Both the position numbers and the translations under genes were made by a program. This document shows, piece after piece, positions 18,583-27,811 of a stretch of 64,000 nucleotides of DNA; within the stretch, counting starts at the first letter, position 1; each line of letters opens with the position of its first letter. The notes under the pieces were generated by a model. That model saw nothing but the letters and a program-made list of their open reading frames with translations. It ran no database searches and was not told the origin of the DNA. Source of the stretch: JBGTFE01 sp036403235 (lineage in GTDB: Bacteria; Acidobacteriota; Blastocatellia; Pyrinomonadales; Pyrinomonadaceae); contig DASWRI010000052.1 in assembly GCA_036403235.1 (NCBI GenBank), positions 84,591 through 148,590 on the forward strand, read 5' to 3'.

Positions 18583-19989
18583 TTACTTAAAGCCTTCCGC
18601 GATTTTCTTTAATTGCTGGAGCGCTTTTTCTTTATCCGTGTTCGGCAGACGCGAGATAATGACGCGGAGCTCGGTAATCAAAGAGTTGAATTCGGCGCGG
18701 TCGCTGACGTCGGTCGGGCCGCTGTAAACTTTTTTCGCGGTCGCGTCGGCGGCAATCGGGTCTAAAAATCCGATAATGTTTTTCAGCGCTTCCGACGAGT
18801 GCGCGCCGTTCGGATAAAAATTAAGATATTCGCCGTCGGTCATTCGAAGCAGGAAAATATAGCAGTTGACGTAGCCTTCGCATTCGCCGGGCAGAGGATT
18901 CTTTGCCGCTTCCCAGGCGATGCGCTCGCCGGTCGCCGTCGATGTGTATTTCGAATGCAAATCCCAGAAAAGCGGCGCGCGCACATACCACTCGCCCGAA
19001 GGGTCGCTGTAGACGACGTTTTCGTCCTGCGCTTTCAGAAAATCCTGGTACACTTTTTGATTCGACTGGCCCGCGGGAATCGCGGAGAGCGCCGAGCGCA
19101 GCGCGGTCAGACGTTTCAGACCAAACTCGGCCGCCGTGTTCGAATCTTTGATTTCCGGCTGGATACGCGTCAGAAATTCGTAGACTTCGACCGATTCGTT
19201 AAAGCTCATCTTGTCGGATTTTGAATTTTTGGCGAGCACCTGTCGATAAATTTCGTCGTTGCCGGATTTGTCCGAATCGACCGCGGCCGTCGTCGGAATC
19301 CAGCCGGTGACGGTGTTTTGACGATTCGGAATTTGAATTTTATACCAGCCCGAGCTTTTTTCGACGACTTTGTAGGTCGAGCCCAATTTGGCGCGGCTGA
19401 TTTCAGAAGCCGTCGAACTCGGAGAGCTGCGAACGATTAGAGCGGGCGAGCTGACGACAATTTCGGGCAGATTCTGGTTGCTCGTGACGGTCGTTTTCGG
19501 ATTCGTGGTTTTACTGCTGCTGTTCGTCGTGTTCGTTCTGGTTTTTACGGGCGTCGGCGTCGTTCTTGTATTTCTATTTGTCGGGCGGCTGGTTTTGGTC
19601 GAAGCCGTCTCAACTTTTTTCGAAGAAGATTTCGTATCTTTTTTTGTATCTTTTTTTGTATCTTTGGTCGTTTTCGATTTTGTATTCTTATCGGTTTTCG
19701 AAGCGACAATTTTTGACTTCGAATTCGTGTTTTTCTTCGGCGTCGGTGTCGGTTTTACTTTCGCCGTCGTTTTCTGGTTCGACTTGGCGTTTTTCTTCGG
19801 CGTCGGCGTGGCTTTGGCGGCAGCGCGTTTCGGAGTCGGCGTCGCTTTTTTCGATTTGTTCGGCGTCGACGTCGATTTTCCTTTTTTAACTTGCGCGCTC
19901 GAAACGGTGCCGATAAAACCGAGCGCGACGAACGCGCAGACGACGATTAAAATTCCGATATTTTGAAAACTTTTGTTTTGATACTTCAT
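18583..19989 (-). CDS. exported SH3-domain protein with long Lys/Thr-rich linker
   Basis: 468 residues. An N-terminal hydrophobic segment (about 9-32) exports or anchors it. Residues 35-175 are low-complexity Lys, Thr, Ser and Pro with repeated TPTPK and TKKD patterns. A bacterial SH3 domain covers about 178-240 (ALIVRSSPSSTASEI, SGWYKIQI, TGWIPTTA). The last 220 residues form a domain I do not recognise, with two Cys (GECEGYVNCY) that could form a disulphide. Bacterial SH3 domains often bind cell-wall peptides, so a cell-wall role is plausible but unproven. Confidence 0.8.
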   Translation of the reverse strand: MKYQNKSFQNIGILIVVCAFVALGFIGTVSSAQVKKGKSTSTPNKSKKATPTPKRAAAKATPTPKKNAKSNQKTTAKVKPTPTPKKNTNSKSKIVASKTDKNTKSKTTKDTKKDTKKDTKSSSKKVETASTKTSRPTNRNTRTTPTPVKTRTNTTNSSSKTTNPKTTVTSNQNLPEIVVSSPALIVRSSPSSTASEISRAKLGSTYKVVEKSSGWYKIQIPNRQNTVTGWIPTTAAVDSDKSGNDEIYRQVLAKNSKSDKMSFNESVEVYEFLTRIQPEIKDSNTAAEFGLKRLTALRSALSAIPAGQSNQKVYQDFLKAQDENVVYSDPSGEWYVRAPLFWDLHSKYTSTATGERIAWEAAKNPLPGECEGYVNCYIFLLRMTDGEYLNFYPNGAHSSEALKNIIGFLDPIAADATAKKVYSGPTDVSDRAEFNSLITELRVIISRLPNTDKEKALQQLKKIAEGFK

Positions 19990-20018
19990 AATTTCTTCTC
20001 CGATAAAGCTTCTTCGGT

Positions 20019-20960
20019 TTAATTTTTATTTGAATTTTCGAGCAAAGCGGCGGCGTTTCTACGCAGACCGCCGAGTTTCGTCCGCTTCATCGCGCTGCGG
20101 CGAAATTTTCGAGAATATTCTTCGGGTGAAAGCGATAAAATCTCGTCCAAATCGGCGGAAACGTTTCCCTCGCGCGGTTCAAATCTCGTCTCGTCAGTTG
20201 GTTTTTCAAAGCGATTCCACGGACAGACGTCCTGGCAGATATCACAGCCGTAAAGCCAACCGCTAAGATTTTCTTTTATTTCAGGTGAAAATTCCGGGGA
20301 GCGCAATTCGATTGTAGCATAAGACAAACACTTCTCAGAATCAACTATAAAAGGCGCGGTTATGGCATTTGTCGGGCAGGCGTCGAGACACATCGTGCAC
20401 GTTCCGCAGTGATTTTCGACCATTTCGGTTTCGTATTCGAGCTCAAGATTGAGCAGAATTTCGCCGATAAAAACCCACGAGCCGAATTCTTTGGTGATTA
20501 AGTTCGAGTGTTTTCCAATCCAGCCGAGCCCGGCGCGCGACGCCCACGCCTTGTCCATCACGGGCGCGGTATCGACGCAGATTTTCCCGTCCGCTTCCGC
20601 GTTTTCCGTTTTTATCCAGGCCAATAATTCCCTTAATTTTTCCTTGACGACGTCGTGATAATCGTCGCCCCAAGCGTAGCGCGAAACTTTTCCTCTGGCG
20701 TCCGATTCTTCGTGCTCGTGCGGCGTGAAATAATTCAGAGCGACGACAATCATCGATTTTGCGCCGGGAAAAATCAGTTCGGGATTTGCGCGTTTTTCCG
20801 GCTCGCGCTCCATCCAGAGCATCTCGCCGTGATGTTTTTTGCCGAGCCATTCCTTCAAACGCTCGCCTTCAAGTGTCAGCGGTTCGGCGCGCGCGACGCC
20901 GATTTTTTGAAAACCGATTTCGAGCGCCTTACGCTTGATTTTTTCGGTCAAGGAATCCAT
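20019..20960 (-). CDS. queG: epoxyqueuosine reductase QueG
   Basis: 313 residues from the ATG at 20960 (MDSLTEKIKRKALEIG); an ATG at 21005 would add 15 unrelated residues. It performs the last step of queuosine tRNA modification, reducing epoxyqueuosine with cobalamin. Two 4Fe-4S motifs are visible: CGTCTMCLDACP and CDICQDVCPW. The conserved block DTAPVMDKAWASRAGLGWIG is intact. A 21-bp array lies just upstream, so the promoter must lie inside or near it. Confidence 0.95.
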   Translation of the reverse strand: MDSLTEKIKRKALEIGFQKIGVARAEPLTLEGERLKEWLGKKHHGEMLWMEREPEKRANPELIFPGAKSMIVVALNYFTPHEHEESDARGKVSRYAWGDDYHDVVKEKLRELLAWIKTENAEADGKICVDTAPVMDKAWASRAGLGWIGKHSNLITKEFGSWVFIGEILLNLELEYETEMVENHCGTCTMCLDACPTNAITAPFIVDSEKCLSYATIELRSPEFSPEIKENLSGWLYGCDICQDVCPWNRFEKPTDETRFEPREGNVSADLDEILSLSPEEYSRKFRRSAMKRTKLGGLRRNAAALLENSNKN

Positions 20961-21019
20961 AAGAAAAAGATTACCACAAAGATTTTTAGAGCCGAATCGA
21001 AGCAAAAAGCGCGCCCGCT

Positions 21020-21376
21020 GCGGCTTTTTGCACGATTGATGGAGTAATTAACGCCAACGATGACGCTTTTTGCACAATTGATGACGCTTTTTACCTCATC
21101 ACTGCCGTTATTTACGCCAACATTGCGGCCTTTTGCTCCAACGTTGAGGCTTTTTACTCCATCGATGGAGTTTTTTGCCTCAACTATGCGGCTTTTTGCT
21201 TCAACATTGGCGCTCTGAACAGCATTAATGGTGCTTTTTGCTTCAACATTGACGCTCCGAACACCAATGTTGAAGCTTTTTACTGCATCGATGCTGTTTT
21301 TTATCCCAACGGTGGTGTTTTTTACTCCATTGATGACGTTCGGAACACCATCGATGGAGCTTTTTACTCCATCGGT
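21020..21376. repeat. 21-bp degenerate tandem array 3 (17 units)
   Basis: 357 bp divide exactly into 17 units of 21 bp. Most units read G-N-N-GCTTTTT followed by GC or AC, then T/C-rich bases and CAACATT, ATCGAT or ATTGAT. The T-tract recurs every 21 bp, that is every two turns of B-DNA, in most units (it is broken in units 2, 5, 10, 12 and 16). One + strand frame stays open through all 17 units but has no ATG, GTG or TTG start, so it is not taken as a gene. It lies between queG and repeat R1 copy 2. Confidence 0.87.
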
Positions 21377-21387
21377 CGTCTCCCGAA

Positions 21388-21637
21388 GTCGCCAAAGGTG
21401 ACAAACAATATAGCGTCGGGTTAAGCCGCAGGCGCAGCCCGACGAATGCGATAAACAATTGATGCGACGCTGAAGGCGTCGAACATGAACACAAATGTTG
21501 CTCGCCTTCAGCGAGCGATTGAATTAATGTTGCTCGCCTTCAGCGAGCAATTGAATTTTCGACAAACGACGCAGGTTGCGCTCAACTTCGTTTCGCTTAA
21601 CCCTGCGCTATATTGTTCGTCATCTTCGACGACAAAA
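21388..21637. repeat. composite palindromic repeat, family R1 (copy 2)
   Basis: A 250-bp element with the same modules as 8111-8338. Outer hairpins are GTCGCCAAAGGTGAC and GTCATCTTCGACGAC. Inner inverted modules are TAGCGTCGGGTTAAGC at the left and GCTTAACCCTGCGCTA at the right. Central palindromes are GACGCTGAAGGCGTC and two copies of GCTCGCCTTCAGCGAGC. The long-loop variant GCGAAACGAAGTTGAGCGC, found at the left of copy 1, occurs here inverted at the right. Confidence 0.82.
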
Positions 21638-21687
21638 ACGGGCGGGGGAACGTATTCAACAAAATTATTAACGGATTTTGTCTGTAT

Positions 21688-21792
21688 ATTTATTCAAAAA
21701 TATCTGCTATTTATTCAAAAATGTCTGTTATTTATTCGAAAATATCTGTTATTTATTCGAAAACGTCTGTTATTTATTCGGAAATATCGGCG
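21688..21792. repeat. 21-bp tandem array 4 (5 units) overlapping the hmuV 3' end
   Basis: Five units of 21 bp, each beginning ATTTATTC and continuing with AAAATATCTG or close variants. Conservation is high in units 1-4. Unit 5 (21772-21792), read on the - strand, encodes the last codons of hmuV (DISE) and its TAA stop. Confidence 0.9.
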
Positions 21793-22589
21793 TCGTCGCG
21801 CCAGATAATCAGCGGGCAATCGAAAAACGGGTGTTTTATGACGCTCACGTTGACGCCGAAAGTTTCGTCAATTATCCCGGCGGTAAAAACTTCTTCGACG
21901 CTGCCGAACGCGATGATTTTTCCGTCTTTGAGCATCATAACTTTATCGGCGTAGCGCGCGGCCAGATTTAAATCGTGCAGGATGACGAGCAGGCCGACGC
22001 CTTCGACGGCAAGTTTTCGCGCGATTTTGAGCGTTTCGTGCTGGTGCGCCAAGTCGAGATTCGACGTCGGCTCGTCGAGCAGTAAATATCTCGCGCCGGT
22101 TGCGGAAGATTCCCAAATCTGCGCCAAAACCCGCGCCAGGTGGACGCGCTGGCGCTCGCCGCCCGATAATGTCGGATAAATTCGGTCTTCGAGATGCTCG
22201 GCTTCGACCGCTTCAAGCGCAGCGCGCGCGATTTCGTAATCTTTCCGGCTTTCCGTCCCCCGCACGTGCGGCGCGCGTCCCATCAAAACCACTTCCAGAA
22301 CGGCGAACGGAAAATTGAGCGTTGAATCCTGCGGCAAAACGGCGCGCGCTTTGGCGCGTTCGATTAAAGTCCAATCGTCGAGCGCTTTTCCGTTCATCGA
22401 AACTGCGCCCGCGGTCGGCGCTAAATCGCCGCACAGAACTTTTCTCAAAGTCGATTTTCCCGCGCCGTTCGCGCCGAGAACGGCAAGAACTTCGCCGCAA
22501 TTGATTGAAACGGAAACGTCCTCGAGAATTTTTCTCGAATGAATTTCGACCGTGATGTTTTGGGCTTCAATCAATGAATTATTCTCCAT
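21774..22589 (-). CDS. hmuV: heme ABC transporter ATP-binding protein HmuV
   Basis: 271 residues with one ABC ATPase domain: Walker A GANGAGKST, signature LSGGERQRVHLARVL, Walker B YLLLDEPTSNLDL, H-loop VILHDL. It powers the permease encoded just upstream; the two genes overlap by 19 bp. The family (FecE/HmuV) takes up iron complexes, heme or cobalamin; the heme assignment rests on the HmuT-like partner. The last codons and the stop come from 21-bp array 4. Confidence 0.9.
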   Translation of the reverse strand: MENNSLIEAQNITVEIHSRKILEDVSVSINCGEVLAVLGANGAGKSTLRKVLCGDLAPTAGAVSMNGKALDDWTLIERAKARAVLPQDSTLNFPFAVLEVVLMGRAPHVRGTESRKDYEIARAALEAVEAEHLEDRIYPTLSGGERQRVHLARVLAQIWESSATGARYLLLDEPTSNLDLAHQHETLKIARKLAVEGVGLLVILHDLNLAARYADKVMMLKDGKIIAFGSVEEVFTAGIIDETFGVNVSVIKHPFFDCPLIIWRDDADISE

Positions 22590-23680
22590 TTGCGGTCACG
22601 AAGGAGCAGCCACAGAAAAAACGGCGCGCCCGCAATGGCCGTCAAAACGCCAATCGGCATTTCCGCCGGAGCAACCAGCGTTCGCGCGACAAAGTCCGCC
22701 GCCAGCAAAAGACACGCGCCGAGCAAAGCGGAACCCGGCAAAAGATATCGATGGTCAGGCCCGGTGACGAGCCGCAGAAGATGCGGCACGACGAGCCCGA
22801 CAAACGTAATCAGACCGGTAAAAGCGACGCTCGCGCCGACCGAGAGCGCGACCAGAACGATGGTTAATTTTTTGACTTTTTCGATGTCGAAACCGAGATG
22901 ACCGGCTTCGGATTCGCCCAGAAGCAATGCGTTCAAAGGACGCGCGACCCGCGAAAAAAGCAAAATCGGAATTAAAATAAACGGCAGAATCGCGAGAACC
23001 GACGACCAGTTTCCGCCGCCGAGACTTCCGAGCTTCCAAAACGTGAGGCTTCGAATCTGCGTGTCGGTCGCGTAAAAAGTGAGAAATCCCGAAAAGCTCT
23101 GCGCGAGCGCGTTTATCGCAATTCCGGCCAGCAGAAGCGTCGCGACGGCGGTTTGCCCAGCGATGGTCGAAAGACGATAGATAATTAAAGTCGTCGCGAG
23201 CGCGCCCAAAAATGCGGCGACCGGAAAAGCGAAAAGCTGAAAAATGATTGGCAGCGAAACGGAAACGGCGTCGCCGACAATCACGACGGCGGTCGCCGCA
23301 AACGCCGCGCCGCTCGAAATCCCGATAAGGCCGGGGTCGGCCAAAGGATTACGAAAAAGTCCCTGCATCGCCGCGCCGGACGTTCCGAGAGCCGCGCCGA
23401 CGAGCAGCCCGAGCGCGATGCGCGGAAGCCGTATATCAATCAATGTCGCTTCCTGCTGAACGGTAAAATCGGACGCGACGTTGATGCCCAGATTTTTCAA
23501 AACAATCGCAAAAATCTGCTGCTGGCTGATTTCGACCGCGCCTTTATCGGCGGAAACGAGAACGATGAAAATTAAAAGCAGAAATAAAACGAGCAGGACG
23601 ACGCGCCCGCGTTTGCCTTTTAATTTTGTCCGCAAACCGGGAAAAAGTCTTGAAGCCAGATTGTCTTTTATTTCATTCAT
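22571..23680 (-). CDS. hmuU: heme ABC transporter permease HmuU (FecCD family)
   Basis: 369 residues, about ten membrane helices. Family blocks include RLPRIALGLLVGAALGTSGA, MQGLFRNPLADPGLIGISSG and FVGLVVPHLLRLVTGPDHR. It forms the inner-membrane channel with HmuV and receives substrate from HmuT. The start overlaps no other gene; the end overlaps hmuV by 19 bp, as in coupled translation. Confidence 0.92.
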   Translation of the reverse strand: MNEIKDNLASRLFPGLRTKLKGKRGRVVLLVLFLLLIFIVLVSADKGAVEISQQQIFAIVLKNLGINVASDFTVQQEATLIDIRLPRIALGLLVGAALGTSGAAMQGLFRNPLADPGLIGISSGAAFAATAVVIVGDAVSVSLPIIFQLFAFPVAAFLGALATTLIIYRLSTIAGQTAVATLLLAGIAINALAQSFSGFLTFYATDTQIRSLTFWKLGSLGGGNWSSVLAILPFILIPILLFSRVARPLNALLLGESEAGHLGFDIEKVKKLTIVLVALSVGASVAFTGLITFVGLVVPHLLRLVTGPDHRYLLPGSALLGACLLLAADFVARTLVAPAEMPIGVLTAIAGAPFFLWLLLRDRKWRIIH

Positions 23681-23783
23681 TCGGCGAATAAATCACAAAA
23701 AGAATTTAGCCACAAATTACACGGATTACACAAATAATTATTGACTTTTATTTCGTGTTGGCAATGTTATTCGCGGCTAAATT

Positions 23784-24716
23784 TTATTTATTTAATTCAG
23801 GATGAAATTTGTATGCGAGCTCGCGCACGGCGCGGCCGACGCCGGGGCCGAAACCTTGAAAATACATATCGCTGACGGGCACGACGCGTTTATTTTTTCC
23901 GGCCGGCGTCAGCGCGACGCCGGGAAATTTGACTATTCCTTCGACGCCGCCGCTGCGCTCAAAGCTTTTCTCGGTTATCAAAATGACTTCGGGCTGCGCG
24001 GCGACGACCGCTTCGTCGGTCATCTCGCGGAAACCGGAAAAGTCATTTATCGGATTTGCGCCGCCCGCAAGTTTAATCATTTCGTCAATCGTCGTTCCCG
24101 TGCCGCTCATCGTCGCGTTCGGCATATTCGGCCCGCGCCCGACGAACATTACTTTCGGCGTCGTCTGTTTTTTCTCCAAAAGCCTGCCGACTTCGCGCAT
24201 ATCGGCGTCAATCGCGTCGTTTATCTCTTTTGCCCTCGCTTCCAGACTGAGCGCTCTGGCAATCGTTTCGACTTTCGATTTTACGGTTTCAATCGTGTAA
24301 TTCGGCGTCATAGTCAAAATCGTGATGCCCGAATTTCGCAACTGCTCGACGACCTGCGACGGGCCGGAATCGGCGTTCATGATGATGAGCGTCGGCTTTA
24401 AGGACAAAATTCCTTCGGCTGAGAGAGTGTTGCGCGGCCCGATTTTCGCGAGATTTTTTGTTTCGGGAATGTATTCGGCGCTCGAATTATCGACGCCGAT
24501 TATTTTTTCGCCCGCGCCGAGCGCGTAAATCGTTTCGGTCACGGCCGTCCCGATTGAAACGATGCGCGAGCTGTCGCCGACCGTTACGTTTTTGCCTTCG
24601 GCGTCCGTCACGTTTATCCCGTTTTTCGCTTCGTTCGGCGCTGGTTGCCGACAATTTGCGAAAACAAAAATGCAGGTAAAAGCTAAAAAAACGGCGCTGG
24701 TCGATTTAAGTTTCAT
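23784..24716 (-). CDS. hmuT: heme ABC transporter substrate-binding lipoprotein HmuT
   Basis: 310 residues with a lipoprotein signal (VFANC, Cys22). The blocks RIVSIGTAVTETIYALGAGE, IIGVDNSSAEYP-like and LSAEGILSLKPTLIIMN resemble the heme-binding HmuT group more than siderophore-binding proteins (judged by eye). It would carry substrate from the outer-membrane receptor to HmuUV. It lies 103 bp upstream of hmuU and 70 bp downstream of the receptor gene on the same strand. Confidence 0.88.
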   Translation of the reverse strand: MKLKSTSAVFLAFTCIFVFANCRQPAPNEAKNGINVTDAEGKNVTVGDSSRIVSIGTAVTETIYALGAGEKIIGVDNSSAEYIPETKNLAKIGPRNTLSAEGILSLKPTLIIMNADSGPSQVVEQLRNSGITILTMTPNYTIETVKSKVETIARALSLEARAKEINDAIDADMREVGRLLEKKQTTPKVMFVGRGPNMPNATMSGTGTTIDEMIKLAGGANPINDFSGFREMTDEAVVAAQPEVILITEKSFERSGGVEGIVKFPGVALTPAGKNKRVVPVSDMYFQGFGPGVGRAVRELAYKFHPELNK

Positions 24717-24786
24717 TTCTCTAAATTAAAAAAAGCGGGCGGAGAAAATCCCGCCCGAAAATTATTATATTCACATCGTTGGAGAA

Positions 24787-27705
24787 TTAATAACGGAAAC
24801 GAACCTGGAACTGAACTTCGCGGCCCGGTTCGGTGTTGGCGATGCCGCCGAGCGCCGTGCCGAGCAGCAGCGAAGGCGTTCCCGTAACCGCGCTTCCGTA
24901 TGTGCCGAAACGCCCGTAAATGTTTCGATTATTGAAAATATTAAACGCTTCGACGCGCAATTCGAGACGCGCTCTTTCGCCGAACGAAAACGATTTTTGA
25001 GCAAACAAATCGGTCGAATAAGTCGGCGTTCCTTTTCCTGAATTGCGCTCTAAAAACGTTCCGCTCGCCACGTCGAACGGCCGGTCGGCGGTCGAGCCGT
25101 CGCCGTTGATATCGACTCCGGCGGTAACGGCAAAAGGTCGGCCCGAAGCCGCCGTCTGCACGCCGCCGACGCTGAAGCCGTAGGGCAGTTGATAATAGCC
25201 GCTCAAAACAAATCTGTGCCGCTGGTCGAGCAGGCTCGGGCCGCGCTCGAATGCGCCGAGCTGATTAACGTCCGCCGGGTCGCCGTTGCCGGCGTCGGGC
25301 TCGACCGTGTTAATCGTTTTCGAGAGCGTGTAGCTCGCCAGAAACGAAAATTTCCGGCTGAAGCGTTTTTCCAGATTTATCTGCAAACCGTTGTAAACGC
25401 TGACGCCTTCGTTGACGACGACCTGAATGCGCCGGTAGCCGTTGGCGACGGGCACAATCGGCCGCGTCGCATTGGCCGCCGCCACCGAGCGCGTCGCCGT
25501 CGCCAAAGTGACAAACGGAATAAAAAGGCTCGGCGCGTTCAAATCGAGCAGCCGGTCGATGTCGGCGGTGCGCGCGCGAACGTAATCGATTTTTAAGAAG
25601 AAATCGCCGCCCAGACTGCGTTCGACGCCGATTGTTCCCTGCTGCGTCATCGGATTCAAAAGTTTGTCGGGATAGCCGCGCAGTTTCGACGTGTCGAAAA
25701 ATTGGTTGTAAAACGCGGCTCGGCCGGGACGAATGACGATGTCGCGCGCCGGCAGCGACGCGCCCGCCGGAAACGTCGGAAGCGCGGTCAGAGACGTCGG
25801 GAAACCGAGCTGGCCGGGCGTTGCGGTAAACGTAAAAACTCCGGTCGGGCCGCCGAGCGAAAACTGCGCGCCGAGATTGGCGCGCAGCTGCGAATAATAT
25901 ATGCCGTAGCTTCCGCGCACGACGGTTTTGTTGTCGCCGAGGAAATTGTAGGCAAATCCGATGCGCGGCGCGAGATTGTCGGTGTCGTCGGTAAACGTCT
26001 GGCGCTCGTAGCGCAAGCCGAGATTGAGCGTTAAATCCTGCCGCGCGCGCCAGTCGTCCTGCACGAACAGAGACCAGAGCCACTGGCTGACGTTATAATT
26101 TGCGTTGCCGAAGCTCTGCGTAAAGGACGCGGCGTCGGCAATCGTCAAAGCCGATGTCGGAATCGCGGGATTTGCCGAACGCGCGTTGGTAAAGCGAAAC
26201 TGGCCGAGAAAAAAGCCGCTGCCAAATTCCTGCCCGTTTCCGCCAGAAGACGAATATTCAAGGTCGCCGCCGATTTTTACCGCCTGTTTACCGAAAATCA
26301 AAGAAAGCGTGTCGGCAAACTGAAACTGATGATCTTGCAGAAAAGCGGCGCGCGATTCGCCTTCGGTCGAAATCGGGCGAATAAACTGTGTGCTCACGTT
26401 GGCCGGAGTAAACTTCGTAATCGGCGAGCCGAGCTGAAACTGAAGACGTCCTTCGTTGACGATTTTCGAGCTGATAAGCGTCGTCAGCGAAATTTGCGCG
26501 GCGTATGTGTCGCGCTCGAACGTGCGGGCGGCGCTCGGCAGATTGTTTCCGCCGACGGCGTCAGCCGGATTCGTGTCGGTAAATCTTTCGAGATTAAAGC
26601 GCGTCGTCAAAGTATTGTATTCGTTAATTTGATGGTCGACGCGCGCGAAAAACATTCCCTGCTTGTATTCGCCGCCGAAAGTTCCGGGCGCGAGAACAGA
26701 CGTAATTACTGTGTCGCGTCTTTGCCAATTTCCTTCCGCGCCGACGAGAAAATGCGTCCGGTCTTTGATAATCGGGCCGGAAAAAACTCCGCTCAATTGA
26801 AAAAGCTCGTCTCGCGTCCGGCGATTGGCCAGCGGCAGACGCGCCTGAAGTCCGCTCGGGCGAGCCATAAAAAGCAAATCGGCGCTAAAATCATTCGTGC
26901 CGGATTTGGTGACGATGTTGACGACGTTCCCGGCCGTGCGGCCGAATTCGGCCGAAACCGGATTGCTCAAAACCGTAAATTCCTGAATCGTCGAAAACGG
27001 TAGATTTGTAAAAATCGTTTGTCTGCCCCAATCGTCGTTGCCCGTGCTGCCGTCTAAACTGAAAGTCGTCTGGCGGCGGCCGCTGCCGTTGACGACGAAC
27101 AGAAAATTATTCAAAAACAAATCGCCCGTGCCGCGCGCCGGACGAACCGACGAATTGAGCTGGACGAGGTTTGTCAGCTTGCGGCCTAAAACGGGCGTGT
27201 TGTCGATTTTCTGCAAATCGAGACGCGTGCCGAGTTCGGCCGAATCCGACTGAACGCCTTCGGTCGTTCCGCGAACGATGACATCGCCGACGGCATCTAC
27301 GCCGCGCGGCGAGAGCAGAAAATCGAACGACGCCGATTCATTGGCGCGCAGCTCAATATCGCTTTTTTCCTTTTCGGCGAAACCTTCTCCGAGCGCGGAA
27401 ATTGTAATTTTATATTTGCCCGTCAGAGGCAGATTCGAAATCGTATAATTGCCGTCGCTGTCCGTCGTCGTGTCGCGTTTAAGACCGGTCGCTTCGTTTG
27501 TAACGGAAACGCTCGCGCCGACAATCACCGCGCCATTCTCGTCCGCGATTCTTCCGCGAATCGTCGCCGAATCAATCGTCTGGGCAAAACCCGTTAACGC
27601 GAGAAACACGTAAAACGCAAAAAAAAGATTGAAACAAAAAACGCTTTTTGATTTGAACGATGATTTTACGGCAGACGAACCGCGCCGAAAAGGGACTTTT
27701 CTCAT
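24787..27705 (-). CDS. TonB-dependent receptor (Oar-like) of the heme cluster
   Basis: 972 residues. A signal segment (about 20-42, ending TGFAQ) is followed by a carboxypeptidase-regulatory-like domain (SATIRGRIADENGAVIVGAS), a plug domain (DWGRQTIFTNLPFSTIQEF, VSAEFGRTAGNVVNIVTKSG) and a long beta-barrel that ends in Tyr (REVQFQVRFRY), typical of outer-membrane barrels. It is the likely outer-membrane port feeding HmuTUV, by position. Receptors of this build often import large or polymeric substrates, so heme specificity is inferred from neighbours only. Confidence 0.88.
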   Translation of the reverse strand: MRKVPFRRGSSAVKSSFKSKSVFCFNLFFAFYVFLALTGFAQTIDSATIRGRIADENGAVIVGASVSVTNEATGLKRDTTTDSDGNYTISNLPLTGKYKITISALGEGFAEKEKSDIELRANESASFDFLLSPRGVDAVGDVIVRGTTEGVQSDSAELGTRLDLQKIDNTPVLGRKLTNLVQLNSSVRPARGTGDLFLNNFLFVVNGSGRRQTTFSLDGSTGNDDWGRQTIFTNLPFSTIQEFTVLSNPVSAEFGRTAGNVVNIVTKSGTNDFSADLLFMARPSGLQARLPLANRRTRDELFQLSGVFSGPIIKDRTHFLVGAEGNWQRRDTVITSVLAPGTFGGEYKQGMFFARVDHQINEYNTLTTRFNLERFTDTNPADAVGGNNLPSAARTFERDTYAAQISLTTLISSKIVNEGRLQFQLGSPITKFTPANVSTQFIRPISTEGESRAAFLQDHQFQFADTLSLIFGKQAVKIGGDLEYSSSGGNGQEFGSGFFLGQFRFTNARSANPAIPTSALTIADAASFTQSFGNANYNVSQWLWSLFVQDDWRARQDLTLNLGLRYERQTFTDDTDNLAPRIGFAYNFLGDNKTVVRGSYGIYYSQLRANLGAQFSLGGPTGVFTFTATPGQLGFPTSLTALPTFPAGASLPARDIVIRPGRAAFYNQFFDTSKLRGYPDKLLNPMTQQGTIGVERSLGGDFFLKIDYVRARTADIDRLLDLNAPSLFIPFVTLATATRSVAAANATRPIVPVANGYRRIQVVVNEGVSVYNGLQINLEKRFSRKFSFLASYTLSKTINTVEPDAGNGDPADVNQLGAFERGPSLLDQRHRFVLSGYYQLPYGFSVGGVQTAASGRPFAVTAGVDINGDGSTADRPFDVASGTFLERNSGKGTPTYSTDLFAQKSFSFGERARLELRVEAFNIFNNRNIYGRFGTYGSAVTGTPSLLLGTALGGIANTEPGREVQFQVRFRY

Positions 27706-27811
27706 AAATTGTCTTAAATTTTGAATTTATTTATCTAAAAATAAAAAGCTATCACCCGCGGCAATCTACTACCAGCACTCGTTTTACTATCGATTGTCGT
27801 AGTTAGCTTTG

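Noticed and set aside
21020..21376. CRISPR array
   Set aside because: Units are contiguous 21-bp segments with no constant repeat and variable spacer, and no cas genes are present.
21243..21494. Short - strand reading frame with WSKKLHRW-like repeats
   Set aside because: It is read from the R1 palindrome and the 21-bp array; no ribosome site, and it stops in the middle of the array.
27706..27811. Cobalamin riboswitch or clear Fur box before the TonB receptor
   Set aside because: I looked for the B12-box core and for a Fur-like palindrome in this 106-bp gap and saw neither.
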